Assembly: GCF_900096755.1 (NCBI RefSeq)
Contig: NZ_LT615227.1
Span: 1 to 64,000, forward strand
Direction of reading: 5' to 3'
Length of the DNA: 64,000 nt
Source: Polynucleobacter necessarius
GTDB taxonomy: Bacteria; Pseudomonadota; Gammaproteobacteria; Burkholderiales; Burkholderiaceae
Below are positions 8,539-18,378 of the stretch, piece by piece. Made by a program: the position numbers and the translations under genes. Under the pieces are notes generated by a model, which was not told where the DNA came from, ran no database searches, and worked only from the letters and a program-made list of their open reading frames with translations. Each line of letters starts with the position of its first letter. The stretch's first letter is position 1.

Positions 8539-10256
8539 CTACAAACATCCTTAATATTGGAAAGCTCTGGACTACTTGCTGGGGTAGAAATCAGGTACTC
8601 AGTCACAAATAAATGTTTTCCTATTTTCCCTTTGAGCATTTCTACAATCTCTTCATTGGAGTGGCGAGCCCGCATCTCTATTCTTTGGCCGACGATCTGG
8701 CAAGATTCACATAATTCTGGCGCAGCTCCTAAGGGGGTCTGCACTGCTACAAGAGGGTAGGCGGTTGTGAGTCCGTTGATATCGCCAGCATCTTTAGCTA
8801 GATACCCATGCAACTTTGCCCCAGGCATCAGCAATCTGTACTCTTCGTCTTTAGCGCGATAGTCGCAGGGAATCCAAACATCCTTACCCTGGAGCTGCGC
8901 AATGGATGCTGAAGAATAGCGCCCTAAACGCCCCTCTAGCGGCGCTAAGCTACTGGTTAATGCGCAATACACTACAAAACACCCTGCCAATGCAAAGCTC
9001 TTTGTGAGGCCTGACTTTACCAATCCCGCAATGGCAATCAGCAAACCTGCAGCCATGAGGATCCAATGACAATACGAGTAGGCCCAAGCGCCAGCACCCT
9101 CTATCAGTGGCGCGAACTGTAGATTGATGCCAATCCAGAGAAGTAGTGAGAGCACTAGTAATTGCAATGCCAGAGCAATCCGGAAGCTCCATAAAGGCAG
9201 CTTTTCCCAACGCAAGGCAATCAATGCTGCTAGTGCTGGCATTACCGGTAATAGGTATCGACCAGAACGTTGACTTGGCAAACTAAATACCAATAAGAAT
9301 GCACCTGCCAATAACAACAAGAGTACTTCTTCAAATGATAAAAAACGTCGGCCACGCCAGCATTGCACTAATGTTGATATCAATACAAAACTAAATAGAC
9401 CTGCATTTGCAATCGTGGTGATGAGCAATAACCAGATGCTGTCACCACCGCGAATGAAATCCATTAAATAGTTTGACTGACGAGCGGCAAACTTGCCGGC
9501 GTTTTCACCTAGAATGAATTCACTCCAGATAGCCTCTGGATAGGGGTCCAAGACAAACCACAGCGCAAAAACTCCTAAGGCCAACACACATACAAGAATA
9601 ACTTTATAGAGATCTCGGACCAAAACTTTAGAGATGCTCCACGCTTGCCAACGCCAGTAATACAAACCCAAAGCAAATGATGCGGGCGCAATATAAGCAA
9701 AAGACTTGGCTAATAAAACCAAGCCAAAACAGATACCAGCAAAAATAGGAAAAAAGAGTTTTGATTCAAACGCACTTCTACCCCAATATAAAAGTGCGAA
9801 GAATGGCAGCGTAATCCAAAACACTTCAGGAGGGTCAGTTAAGAACGGGCGGCCATAACGATAGGTCGCAAAAAAAGATAGCCAAATTAAGCCAGCCAGA
9901 ATTCCAGTTTGCGTCTTGCCGCTAAATCGACGCACGGCCAGGAACAAGAAAAATGCGGTGAGGCCTGTATAGAGAATGCTAGGCCAACGAAGATTTGCCA
10001 AGGTCCATTCACTCGCCCAGCCGGTGCTCGCAATACCCTGCCAAAAAATGATTGGTGGCTTGGTGTTTTTAATGCCGTCCATTTCAGACTGGAGCGGCAA
10101 CCAATTTCCAGCATCCGCCGTCATGCGAACAATGTGCATATACGGATACTCATCGCCATTTTTAGGGGCAAATCGACTATCCAGGCCGTATAGGTAGGTA
10201 AATACACCTAAAAGCAGTATGAATAAGGCGGAACGGTATGAAAATGAAGCTCGCAT
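8535..10256 (-). CDS. PMT/ArnT-like GT39-family membrane glycosyltransferase
   Basis: This 573-residue membrane protein has about a dozen hydrophobic helices and a soluble C-terminal domain. The first periplasmic loop carries the acidic GDEYPY motif, followed by TKPPIIFW, as in ArnT and dolichyl-phosphate-mannose type transferases that use lipid-linked sugars. It is the first gene of an ATGA-coupled unit with the sialidase-like protein and a membrane protein. The likely role is transfer of a sugar from a polyprenyl carrier to lipid A, protein or another surface acceptor; donor and acceptor are unknown. It could be of the ArnT or the PMT_2 subtype. Confidence 0.8.
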   Translation of the reverse strand: MRASFSYRSALFILLLGVFTYLYGLDSRFAPKNGDEYPYMHIVRMTADAGNWLPLQSEMDGIKNTKPPIIFWQGIASTGWASEWTLANLRWPSILYTGLTAFFLFLAVRRFSGKTQTGILAGLIWLSFFATYRYGRPFLTDPPEVFWITLPFFALLYWGRSAFESKLFFPIFAGICFGLVLLAKSFAYIAPASFALGLYYWRWQAWSISKVLVRDLYKVILVCVLALGVFALWFVLDPYPEAIWSEFILGENAGKFAARQSNYLMDFIRGGDSIWLLLITTIANAGLFSFVLISTLVQCWRGRRFLSFEEVLLLLLAGAFLLVFSLPSQRSGRYLLPVMPALAALIALRWEKLPLWSFRIALALQLLVLSLLLWIGINLQFAPLIEGAGAWAYSYCHWILMAAGLLIAIAGLVKSGLTKSFALAGCFVVYCALTSSLAPLEGRLGRYSSASIAQLQGKDVWIPCDYRAKDEEYRLLMPGAKLHGYLAKDAGDINGLTTAYPLVAVQTPLGAAPELCESCQIVGQRIEMRARHSNEEIVEMLKGKIGKHLFVTEYLISTPASSPELSNIKDVCR

Positions 10257-10438
10257 GCCTATAGTTTATAGGGCTTACAAGAAGTTCCAATAAAACTGAA
10301 TTCACCCACTTTTTCTAGTGAGCTTATAAAAAATGAATCTGTAAGAAGCGTCACTTTTCAGGAAGATTTTGATTAAGATGTTGATATAGAAGAATGTAGT
10401 CCCATTACCCAGAAATATTTCCAACGGAGATAGACTTT

Positions 10439-10771
10439 ATGCGAGCAAAGTATTTAAAACCCGCAATCCTAGCGACGATTTATATCGGTTTAAGCCAGTG
10501 GAGCACATTTGCCCTTGCGCAAAATGCGGACGCAAGTAACTTATACAAACGCGGGCTTGCTGCTACCTGCGCCAATTGCCATGGAACGGATGGTAAGGGC
10601 GTAGTCGATGGCGGCATGCCATTGATCAACGGTCTCACAAGCGAGCAAATGCTTACCCAGCTCAAAGCATTCAAATCTGGTGCCCGTGAAGGAACCATCA
10701 TGCCGCAGCTAGCCAAAGGCTACTCTGACGAGCAACTTGAAATCATCGCCAATCAACTTGGCAAAAAATAA
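10439..10771 (+). CDS. fccA: Class I c-type cytochrome, sulfide dehydrogenase subunit (FccA-like)
   Basis: This 110-residue monoheme cytochrome is secreted by an N-terminal signal peptide ending near ALAQ. The heme motif CANCH covers residues 44-48, and Met88 in TIMPQL is the likely axial ligand. It is followed 14 bases later by the flavoprotein partner FccB. Together they form flavocytochrome c sulfide dehydrogenase, which oxidises sulfide in the periplasm and passes electrons to cytochrome c. A GGAGA ribosome-binding site lies ten bases before the ATG. Confidence 0.85.
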   Translation: MRAKYLKPAILATIYIGLSQWSTFALAQNADASNLYKRGLAATCANCHGTDGKGVVDGGMPLINGLTSEQMLTQLKAFKSGAREGTIMPQLAKGYSDEQLEIIANQLGKK

Positions 10772-10785
10772 TAAAGGAACACATC

Positions 10786-12060
10786 ATGGATCGTCGACAC
10801 TTTATTGGAAATAGCGCGGCTGGGCTGGGCTTACTGGCTGGCTTCTCAGGCCAAGCTCGTGCCAATTTACAAAAAGCAGAAATTCTTGTTATTGGCGGTG
10901 GTTACGGTGGTGCAACTGCCGCTAAGTATCTACGCCTCTTTTCCAACAACACCGCCAAAGTCACGCTGATTGAGCCAAACGCATCTTTTGTGTCTTGCCC
11001 ACTCTCGAATTTAGTAGTTGGCGGCTCACGCAAGCTTTCTGAAATTACCTCACCTTACGATAATCTCAGCAAGCGACATGGCGTCAAGATTATTCAAGAT
11101 AGCGTTGCCAGCATTGATACAGACAAAAAAACTGTCAAGCTAGCATCTGGAAAAACTTTACGTTACGACAAGGCTGTTGTTTCTCCTGGCGTTACCTTAA
11201 TGATGAATAGCATCGAAGGTTTGGCGCAAGCAAATAAAGCAGGCGTTACTTTGCAGGCTTGGAAAGCAGGACCTGAAACTGTGGCGCTACACAAGCAATT
11301 AGCATCTATGCGCGATGGCGGGACCTTTGCCATTAGCATTCCAGAGGCACCCTATCGCTGCCCTCCTGGACCGTATGAGCGTGCTTGCCAGGTTGCCAAC
11401 TACCTAAAGCAAAACAAGCCCAAATCTAAGGTATTGATTTTGGATGATAACCAGGACGTCACATCTAAAGGCGCTCTTTTCAAAAAAGTCTGGGCCGAGC
11501 AATACGCAGGAATGATTGAGTACTTACCTAAGTACAACGTCACTGCGGTTGATGCAAAGACCAAAACGGTTAAGTTTGAAGTACAAGATGACATCAAAGC
11601 AGATGTTTTAAATTTATTGCCTGCAATGAGCGCCGGAGAAATTGCCGTTAAAACCGGTTTAGCAAATGCTAATGGTCGCTGGGTCAATGTGAACTTCCTC
11701 AATTTTGAATCCACAGCACAGAAAGATATTCACGTGCTTGGCGATTCCATTCAAATTGCACCTGCGATGCCCAAGTCTGGACACATGGCAAATCAACATG
11801 CAAAAGTAGCCGCGGCGGCCATTGCGGCGGAACTCATTGGTTGGGAAATTAATCCAGCTCCCGTGCTGACCAATACCTGCTACAGCTTTGTCAATGACAA
11901 GGAAGTAGTTCATGTGGCCAGCGTTCACCAATACAACGCTGCTGAGAAAACCTTTAAATCGGTTCCTGGATCTGGCGGCCTCTCGCCGGCACCATCCACA
12001 CTGGAAGGGGTCTATGCATGGGGTTGGGCTCACAATATCTGGGCAGACAGCCTAGGTTGA
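10786..12060 (+). CDS. fccB: Flavocytochrome c sulfide dehydrogenase, flavin subunit (FccB/SoxF-like)
   Basis: This 424-residue FAD-dependent oxidoreductase has a twin-arginine-type leader (RRHFIG at residues 3-8). That is expected because it folds with FAD before export. The nucleotide-binding motif is GGGYGG near residue 38. Family landmarks include FVSCPLSN, the CPPGPYERAC cysteine segment, the ALGDSIQI-like second FAD region and a C-terminal NTCYSF. It oxidises sulfide and passes electrons to the FccA heme encoded just upstream. The pair is intact, and a strong terminator follows. SoxF is the alternative name in Sox gene clusters, but no sox genes are seen here. Confidence 0.9.
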   Translation: MDRRHFIGNSAAGLGLLAGFSGQARANLQKAEILVIGGGYGGATAAKYLRLFSNNTAKVTLIEPNASFVSCPLSNLVVGGSRKLSEITSPYDNLSKRHGVKIIQDSVASIDTDKKTVKLASGKTLRYDKAVVSPGVTLMMNSIEGLAQANKAGVTLQAWKAGPETVALHKQLASMRDGGTFAISIPEAPYRCPPGPYERACQVANYLKQNKPKSKVLILDDNQDVTSKGALFKKVWAEQYAGMIEYLPKYNVTAVDAKTKTVKFEVQDDIKADVLNLLPAMSAGEIAVKTGLANANGRWVNVNFLNFESTAQKDIHVLGDSIQIAPAMPKSGHMANQHAKVAAAAIAAELIGWEINPAPVLTNTCYSFVNDKEVVHVASVHQYNAAEKTFKSVPGSGGLSPAPSTLEGVYAWGWAHNIWADSLG

Positions 12061-12080
12061 CCTAAGTCAATTCTTCCCAA

Positions 12081-12107
12081 AAAAAGAGGCCATAGCGCCT
12101 CTTTTTT
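12081..12107 (+). terminator. Rho-independent terminator after fccAB
   Basis: The arms AAAAAGAGGC and GCCTCTTTTT enclose a 6-base loop and end in a T-run, immediately after the fccB stop. Confidence 0.9.
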
Positions 12108-12167
12108 GTTTACATGAGCGGATAGATACCTATACTGAGTCAAATACATTAGAAAACTGGAGACCTC

Positions 12168-12626
12168 ATGAATATGACCCCAACATCCCCCAAGGGCGCA
12201 TCTAAGTTGGAAGATGCCATTGAAAAATGGACGGTACCTATTGGCAACCTATTTGTCTCCCTTTTCCATCGTATTGCTCTTTTTGGAATTGGGGCAGCAA
12301 CCGTATGGTCAGCTGCAGTTGCCTTCCTGGGAATGGTAGGCAAAGGTTCTGCATCTATTGAAGACTTGCTTTTGCTATTTATCTATCTTGAGATTGGTGC
12401 AATGGTTGGCATCTACTTCAAAACCAACCACATGCCTGTGCGCTTCTTGATCTACGTTGCCATCACAGCCGTAACACGACTCATCATTGACCTAGTCAAC
12501 ACCAAGCATGAAGCAGATTTAGCCATCTTATTCATGGGCATTACCATTCTGATCCTTGCTTTGGCCAATGCAGTCGTGCGTTATGCCTCATTCAAATACC
12601 CCAGCAGAGCGGGCGACAACGAATAA
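12168..12626 (+). CDS. PsiE family membrane protein
   Basis: This 152-residue protein has four hydrophobic helices and the family segment LEIGAMVGIYFKTNHMPVRF, followed by TRLIIDL. It matches the phosphate-starvation-inducible PsiE family, whose molecular role is unknown. I see no Pho box in the 100 bases upstream, so phosphate control of this copy is not supported. The stop is only four bases from the end of the convergent TAXI gene. Confidence 0.82.
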   Translation: MNMTPTSPKGASKLEDAIEKWTVPIGNLFVSLFHRIALFGIGAATVWSAAVAFLGMVGKGSASIEDLLLLFIYLEIGAMVGIYFKTNHMPVRFLIYVAITAVTRLIIDLVNTKHEADLAILFMGITILILALANAVVRYASFKYPSRAGDNE

Positions 12627-12630
12627 AGCC

Positions 12631-13837
12631 CTATAGATCTGGATCAACACCCTCGTCAAACTGGTAAGGGTGTTGCCCTCTATTTAAACAGTTGCGGACA
12701 TAGTCAATACTAGTTCGCAGAGCATAGTAATCACCCGATAGACGCTTAGAGACCTTCACGTTTAGCGCTTGGTACTCTAGTAAATCCAATTTCTTTAGAT
12801 ACTCATTACGCTGCTCTGGGTTGAAATTGAGCAGCAGCTCTTGCTCAAACCTTTTTAATTCACCATAGAGTCGATTGATCTTGTTCTGCATCCGCTTGGC
12901 ACGGAATCCTGGAAGTGCTTGCAAGATCGGGTAGGCAAGCACACAAAACGGCAGCAAAATAAATATCAGACGGCTAATTAATTCAGCAATCCAAAAAGGG
13001 AAATAGGCAGCCAACAACGGATAATTATTCTTCTCGTAATGAACTGCAACAGGGCTCTCAGTCATGATTGAATCTTTGAAGGATGGGAACTCTCCCCGCT
13101 CTGCAAAAAATGAGCCTTTACCATTGATCGATCTAGCAGCCTCTAAGAATAAAAACTGAATCGCTGGATGCATGCGGTCATCAATCAAGATATTGGTTGT
13201 TGTTGCAAGCAACTTCATATCCATAGACGGAAAGTTTCTTGGCAAGCTAAATGCGCCTTGTGGAACCTCCAAAATATGCAGATAAGGAATGAGCTTGGCA
13301 TAAGCCTCTGCCCGCTTAAAGGTTACGAGGTGCATCATTGGATCGTTTAGTAGCGTCTGAACATTCGGAGCTTCATAGCCATCCACAATGAATGCACCAT
13401 CGATCTCACCAAGTTGAAGCGCCTTAACTGCCTCGCTACCAGGAAGGTTGCGTAAATCCACCCCACCCACATAACCAGACTCTTTCAAGATCTTGGTCGC
13501 CTGAGCATGTGTACCACTTCCCTCAACACCAGCAGAAATTTTCTTACGCACCCATGGTCGGGACAATCTCTAGGGTGACACCTTTTTCTTTAAAGAATTC
13601 TGCGTATTTTTTTCCGAGGGCCTCATAGGATCCACCGGGAGATCCTGTAGCGATCATCACGTGCCTTGGAGGCGGAGGATCTGCATACAGCCAACAAATG
13701 CCAACAAGAATCGTCAACAATAAAGCCAAGAGTGGCCATGCCTCTTGCATGAACTGGGTAAAGTCGCCCCACTTCTCCTCAGCAGCCTCTCTGAGGCCAA
13801 GGTAGGTTTCTTGAAGGTCTTGTTTAAAGCTTCCCAT
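12631..13837 (-). pseudogene. TAXI family TRAP transporter binding protein, internal deletion plus frame change
   Basis: The N-terminal part (start 13837) has a membrane anchor and the SPGGSYEALGKKYAEFF motif, and it runs to IVPTMGA before meeting a stop. The frame that continues as RKKISAGVEGSGTHAQ through to a second membrane helix and the C-terminus begins at about 13555 in another phase. TAXI proteins normally carry about 80-100 residues between those two motifs, so several hundred bases are missing at the join near 13550-13560. TAXI proteins bind glutamate-like or other organic acids for TRAP transporters. Without the ligand-binding core this copy cannot work. Confidence 0.82.
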
Positions 13838-13923
13838 GCATTACCGATCAGCAAATATGGCAAAAGCTAATGATAATGTGCTTATTGTCATTTTCTCAAC
13901 CTGTATTCAGACGGCCCCAAACC

Positions 13924-14625
13924 ATGATGTTCCTTAGAAAATCCCAAGATAGAGGCTACGCAGACCACGGCTGGCTGAAAAGCTTCCACTCCTTCTCTTT
14001 TGCGGGCTACCATGACCCCAAATTTATGGGCTGGGGCAACCTAAGAGTTATTAATGAAGACCGGGTTGCCGCTGGCATGGGGTTTGGAAAGCATGGCCAC
14101 CGCAATATGGAGATCATCAGCTACGTTCTTTCGGGCGAATTGGCACATGAGGACAGTATGGGTAACGTTAAAGGCATTCCTCCGGGCGATATTCAGCGCA
14201 TGAGCGCCGGCACAGGAGTGACTCACAGCGAATTTAATCATGCTAAAGATCAAACAACCCACTTCTTGCAAATCTGGATAGAACCCAATTTGTTAGAGAT
14301 TGAACCCAGCTATGAACAAGTTAGCGTTCCTCAAGTTGAAAAAGAAGGAAAGCTGCGGCTTGTTGCCTCTCCAGACGGCAGAGATAATTCCGTAAAAATT
14401 CATGCTGATGCCAATGTCTACGCAGGCCTATTTAATGGTTCACAATCAGCCAGTTTTGCATTGGATAAAAATCGCAAGGCCTATGCCCACCTCATACGCG
14501 GTGAGCTAAAAATTAATGGCCAGCAGCTAAATGCTGGGGATGCATTGCTGATTGAGAATGAATCCACCCTAAATATTGAAGGCGGGATTGATGCTGAAGT
14601 GCTGATCTTTGACTTGAGTCATTAA
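13924..14625 (+). CDS. Pirin family protein (YhaK-like)
   Basis: This 233-residue bicupin protein starts with FLRKSQDRGYADHGWLKSF, the standard pirin opening, so ATG 13924 or 13927 is chosen over an upstream in-frame ATG. The metal-binding cluster KHGHRNME followed by GELAHEDS is visible. Pirins bind Fe or other metals and include quercetinase-like enzymes and redox-sensitive regulators; the activity of this one is not known. It is intact, between two broken genes. Confidence 0.88.
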   Translation: MMFLRKSQDRGYADHGWLKSFHSFSFAGYHDPKFMGWGNLRVINEDRVAAGMGFGKHGHRNMEIISYVLSGELAHEDSMGNVKGIPPGDIQRMSAGTGVTHSEFNHAKDQTTHFLQIWIEPNLLEIEPSYEQVSVPQVEKEGKLRLVASPDGRDNSVKIHADANVYAGLFNGSQSASFALDKNRKAYAHLIRGELKINGQQLNAGDALLIENESTLNIEGGIDAEVLIFDLSH

Positions 14626-14678
14626 ATAATCCGGACTCAGGGGCTAGGATAAACCTATCACAATGAACCCATAAGATC

Positions 14679-16213
14679 ATGATTGAAACATCTGAAAAAA
14701 AATTAGTCGGCCCTATTATTCGCTTGCATCCAAACGACAATATTGTTGTTGCACGAATTGATATTGGTATCGGCACAGAAGTTCCCAGCGAAAACTTCAC
14801 GAGTCGCAGTCAAGTTCCAGCCGGATATAAGATTGCTGCAAAAAAATATCTAAGGGTGAACCAATCCTTAAGTACAACGTGACTGTTGGATTTGCTAATA
14901 CCGATATCGAAGCGGGAACGATGGTCCACAGCCACAACACAGAATTTCGTGAATTTGATCGTGACTATGCTTATGCAAGTGAGTTCAAGCCCACACAGAT
15001 GTTGCCTGAAGCAGACCGGGCAACTTTTCAGGGCTATGTTCGACCAAATGGCAAAGTGGGGACGCGCAACTTTATTGGCATCTTATCGACCGTTAATTAC
15101 TCTGCGACTGTTGTCAATAAAATTGCCGATTGGTTTACCCCTGAAAGATTAAAAGACTATCCAAATGTAGATGGCGTTGTTGCCTTTAGCCACAACATTG
15201 GTTGTGGCGTGGAGATGAGTGGCGAACCGATGGAGCTGCTTCGCCGCACTATGGCAGGATACGCACGTCACCCCAACCTCACTGCTGCATTGATTGTTGG
15301 CTTGGGTTGTGAACGCAATCAGCTCAAGGGGCTAATGGAGCAAGAGGATTTAACTGCTGGCACCAACCTGCATACCTTCATCATGCAAGAAACTGGTGGA
15401 ACACGCAAAACAATTGAGGCGGTGAAAGCCCTACTTCCGGAGGCAAATAAGGCTAAGAGAGAAACTGTTTCCGCAAGTCACCTCTGCGTCGGTTTGCAAT
15501 GTGGTGGTTCAGATGGTTTTTCATCTATCACTGCGAACCCTATCTTGGGCGCGGCTATTGATATCTTGTCTCGCCATGGAGGTACCGGCATTCTTTCGGA
15601 AACTCCAGAGATCTATGGTGTTGAACATACCCTCACCCGTCGCGCTGCAAGCCAAGCGATTGGAGAAAAGCTCATTAAGAGAATCCGCTGGTGGAAAGAT
15701 GAGTATTCCGTTGGTAGAGATGTACAAATTAACGGTCAAGTCAGTCCAGGCAATCAGATCGGTGGCCTTGCGAATATTTTTGAGAAGTCTCTAGGTTCGT
15801 CCATGAAAGGCGGTACAGGTCCATTGATGGAAGTTTATAAATACGCCGAACCAGTTACTGCCAAAGGATTTGTATTTATGGATACTCCTGGATTTGACCC
15901 AGTCTCAGCCACAGGTCAAATTGCTGGCGGCGCCAATCTCATTGCATTTACAACGGGTCGTGGCTCCATGTTTGGATCAAAACCTGCACCCTGCATCAAA
16001 CTCGCCACCAATACCCAGATGTATCAACGACTTACAGAAGACATGGACATTAACTGCGGAGAAATCTTAGACGGGACCATTTCCGTCCAAGAGATGGGTC
16101 AGCGAATATTCGATCTATTCCTCAGAACAGCCTCGGGCGAAGCTTCCAAGAGCGAACTTTTGGGCCTGGGAGATTATGAATTTGTGCCTTGGCAAATTGG
16201 CGTAATGAGCTAA
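14679..16213 (+). pseudogene. UxaA family altronate/galactarate-type dehydratase, one-base frameshift in A7
   Basis: The N-terminal SAF domain (start 14679) reads to AGYKIAAKK and then loses frame. The remaining reading resumes with GEPILKYNVTVGFAN and continues to the end, including the SHNIGCGVEM and GLQCGGSDGFSS cysteine segments that hold the iron centre. The break lies in a run of seven A at 14840-14846; eight A would restore one continuous protein of about 511 residues. Enzymes of this family dehydrate sugar acids such as altronate or galactarate. A7 is slippery, so some product could still be made by transcriptional or -1 ribosomal slippage. Confidence 0.85.
14840..14846 (+). other. 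A7 run at the uxaA-like frameshift
   Basis: Seven consecutive A occupy the point where the two readings meet. Loss of one A from A8 explains the frame change, and a -1 shift here restores the protein. Confidence 0.75.
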
Positions 16214-16261
16214 TAGGACTATAGAATTCATCATTAGCTCAATAAGGATTTAATTAGGCTT

Positions 16262-17242
16262 ATGAAATTTAAGGATTACTACGAGACTCTTGGCGTGGCA
16301 CGCTCTGCCACCGAAGCAGAAATCAAGTCAGCGTATCGCAAGCTGGCTCGCAAATATCATCCGGACGTTAATAAAGATGCTGAAGCCGAAGAACAGTTCA
16401 AGCAAATTGGTGAGGCTTATGCCGTTTTAAAAGATACCGAGAAACGCTCAGCCTACGATCGCTTTGGTGAAAACTGGAAAAATGGCCAGGACTTTACTCC
16501 CCCACCAAACTGGAATGAAGGCTTTGAGTATTCAGATGCTGGGTTTGGTGGTGGACACCCGGGCTATGGTGGCGGATTCGAAGACGATCAAAGCGAATTC
16601 TTTGAATCCCTTTTTGGCAGAGGCAAACATCGCCAAGGTGGCCGCGGAGGTCAATCACGCCAGGGCATGAATTTCAAAGGCCAAGATCATCATGCCAAAG
16701 TTTTCATTGATTTAGCCGATGCTTATAACGGTGCCAAGCGCACGATTGCTTTGCATATGCCGACACAAGATGCGAGCGGTCATGTCACTACTCAAGAGCG
16801 CAAGCTCGACGTCAGCATTCCAAAAGGTATTAAAGCCGGACAGAATCTCCGCCTTTCAGGTCAGGGTGGCCCCGGCATGGGTGAAGGACCTGCGGGCGAC
16901 CTCTATTTAGAAATTGATTTTCATCCCAATGCGATTTATCGCATAGACGGCAAGGATGTATTGATCGATATTCCATTAGCGCCATGGGAAGCTGCGTTAG
17001 GCACGACCGTTAAGGTTCCCACTCCAGCAGGCACAACTTTAGAACTCAAGATTCCTGCAGGCACAGTAGCTGGACGTAAGATGCGCCTCAAAGGCAAAGG
17101 CATTCCGAGTGCAGAACCCGGCGATCTCTACGTCGTACCAACAATTGCCCTACCCCCTGCCGATACTGATGCACACAAAGAGGCCTATCAAGCCTTTGAA
17201 AAAGCATTTGATTTCAACCCCAGAACTCACCTGAAGGGATGA
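16262..17242 (+). CDS. cbpA: DnaJ-class co-chaperone CbpA
   Basis: This 326-residue protein has an N-terminal J domain with the HPD triad at residues 33-35, a Gly-rich linker (residues about 85-130), and the DnaJ C-terminal substrate-binding domains without the zinc-finger region. That layout defines CbpA, which stimulates DnaK and also binds curved DNA in E. coli. The stop overlaps the start of the CbpM gene by four bases, which gives coupled synthesis of the co-chaperone and its modulator. Confidence 0.92.
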   Translation: MKFKDYYETLGVARSATEAEIKSAYRKLARKYHPDVNKDAEAEEQFKQIGEAYAVLKDTEKRSAYDRFGENWKNGQDFTPPPNWNEGFEYSDAGFGGGHPGYGGGFEDDQSEFFESLFGRGKHRQGGRGGQSRQGMNFKGQDHHAKVFIDLADAYNGAKRTIALHMPTQDASGHVTTQERKLDVSIPKGIKAGQNLRLSGQGGPGMGEGPAGDLYLEIDFHPNAIYRIDGKDVLIDIPLAPWEAALGTTVKVPTPAGTTLELKIPAGTVAGRKMRLKGKGIPSAEPGDLYVVPTIALPPADTDAHKEAYQAFEKAFDFNPRTHLKG

Positions 17243-17559
17243 TGAATATGACACAAACAAATATCACCTGGATTGAAGGCGCTGTTGTTGAGAACGAAGT
17301 TCACATGACGATTGTTGAACTCTCTCATGCCTCACGCACTCCAGAAGAACTCATCATGACTTGGGTATCCGAAGGCGTTCTCAGCCCTAGCGGCTCATCA
17401 CCAGAAGACTGGCGCTTTGGTGGCGACTCTTTAAGAAGAGCAAAAACAGCCGCTCACCTAACCCACGATTTAGAACTGAATGTTCCTGGTGTTGCTCTAG
17501 CATTGGATTTGCTAGAAGAAATAGCGCAGCTTCGGGCTCGCTTGCCGCGCGAGAATTAA
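17239..17559 (+). CDS. cbpM: Chaperone modulator CbpM
   Basis: This 106-residue MerR-like small protein binds the J domain of CbpA and inhibits it. The VSEGVLSPSGSSPEDWRFGG segment and the C-terminal helix GVALALDLLEEIAQLRAR match the family. It overlaps the cbpA stop by four bases. Its own 3' end overlaps the remnant uup gene on the other strand by four bases. Met at 17245, three codons in, is an alternative start. Confidence 0.88.
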   Translation: MMNMTQTNITWIEGAVVENEVHMTIVELSHASRTPEELIMTWVSEGVLSPSGSSPEDWRFGGDSLRRAKTAAHLTHDLELNVPGVALALDLLEEIAQLRARLPREN

Positions 17560-18378
17560 TCTAGCACTAAGACTCTGAACGACTCAAAAGCTTGCTCCCA
17601 ACGCTGCAGCTTTTGATCCAAGTCAGCGGTGATCTCGCTTAAGCGCGCCTGCATGCTGGCGGCTAACTCTGGCTCATTCTTATAAAGATCCGGATTGCTC
17701 ATAGCAATATCGGCCTGCTCTGTTTCTAACTCCTCAATAAGCAAAGGCAGCGACTCTAACTCTTGGTGTTCTTTGCCGTTGAGTTTTGATACACCACTTT
17801 TAGCCGCCGGCTTAGGCTCTGCTTTTTCAGCTTTGACTTCAACTTTTGCTTCGGCTTTATCGGAAGATTTTGTGCTCGCATTGGATGCGCGAATTTTGTC
17901 AGAGCGTGCTTTTTGGATCTTCCAGTCTTCGTAGCCGCCCTCATACTCACGCCAGAAGCCATCACCCTCATTCGCAATGATGCTAGTGACGACGTTATCC
18001 AAGAAATAACGATCATGACTGACTAAGAAGACTGTGCCTTTATAGTCCTGCAAAAGTTGTTTGAGCAAGTCCAGAGTATCAATATCCAAATCGTTGGTTG
18101 GCTCATCTAAAACCAAGACGTTTGCCGGTCTTGCAAATAAACGCGCTAGCAGCAAGCGATTACGCTCGCCGCCAGATAAAGTACTTACGGGCGAATTGGT
18201 TCGCTCTGGTGCGAATAAGAAATCGCTTAAATAACTCTTAACGTGCTTCTTATTGCCATTGATTTCTATCCATTCACTACCAGGGCTGATGTAATCCTCA
18301 AGCGATGCATTGAGATCCAAGCCTTCACGCATTTGGTCAAAATAAGCAACCTCAATACGGGGGTACCCATTGTTGCAG
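17556..18378 (-). pseudogene. uup: Uup-type ABC-F ATPase, C-terminal remnant fused to hemN end
   Basis: What remains is the second ATP-binding domain onwards: VAYFDQMREGLDL, the LSGGERNRLLLARL signature, the Walker B VLVLDEPTNDLD, the switch SHDRYFLDN, and a Lys/Ala linker with a C-terminal coiled coil. Complete Uup proteins are about 600-640 residues, so the first domain and the second Walker A (roughly 370 residues) are absent. The upstream junction near 18365-18395 runs straight into hemN coding sequence on the same strand, so a deletion removed the hemN tail and the uup front. ABC-F proteins of this group act on ribosomes or DNA. This remnant should be non-functional. Confidence 0.85.

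Noticed and set aside
12168..12626. PsiE gene as part of the Pho regulon here
   Set aside because: No Pho box is visible in its upstream region, unlike pstS.
14679..14882. A separate 67-residue SAF-domain protein
   Set aside because: Its text runs on into the UxaA-like enzyme after a one-base correction, so it is the N-terminus of that gene rather than a stand-alone protein.
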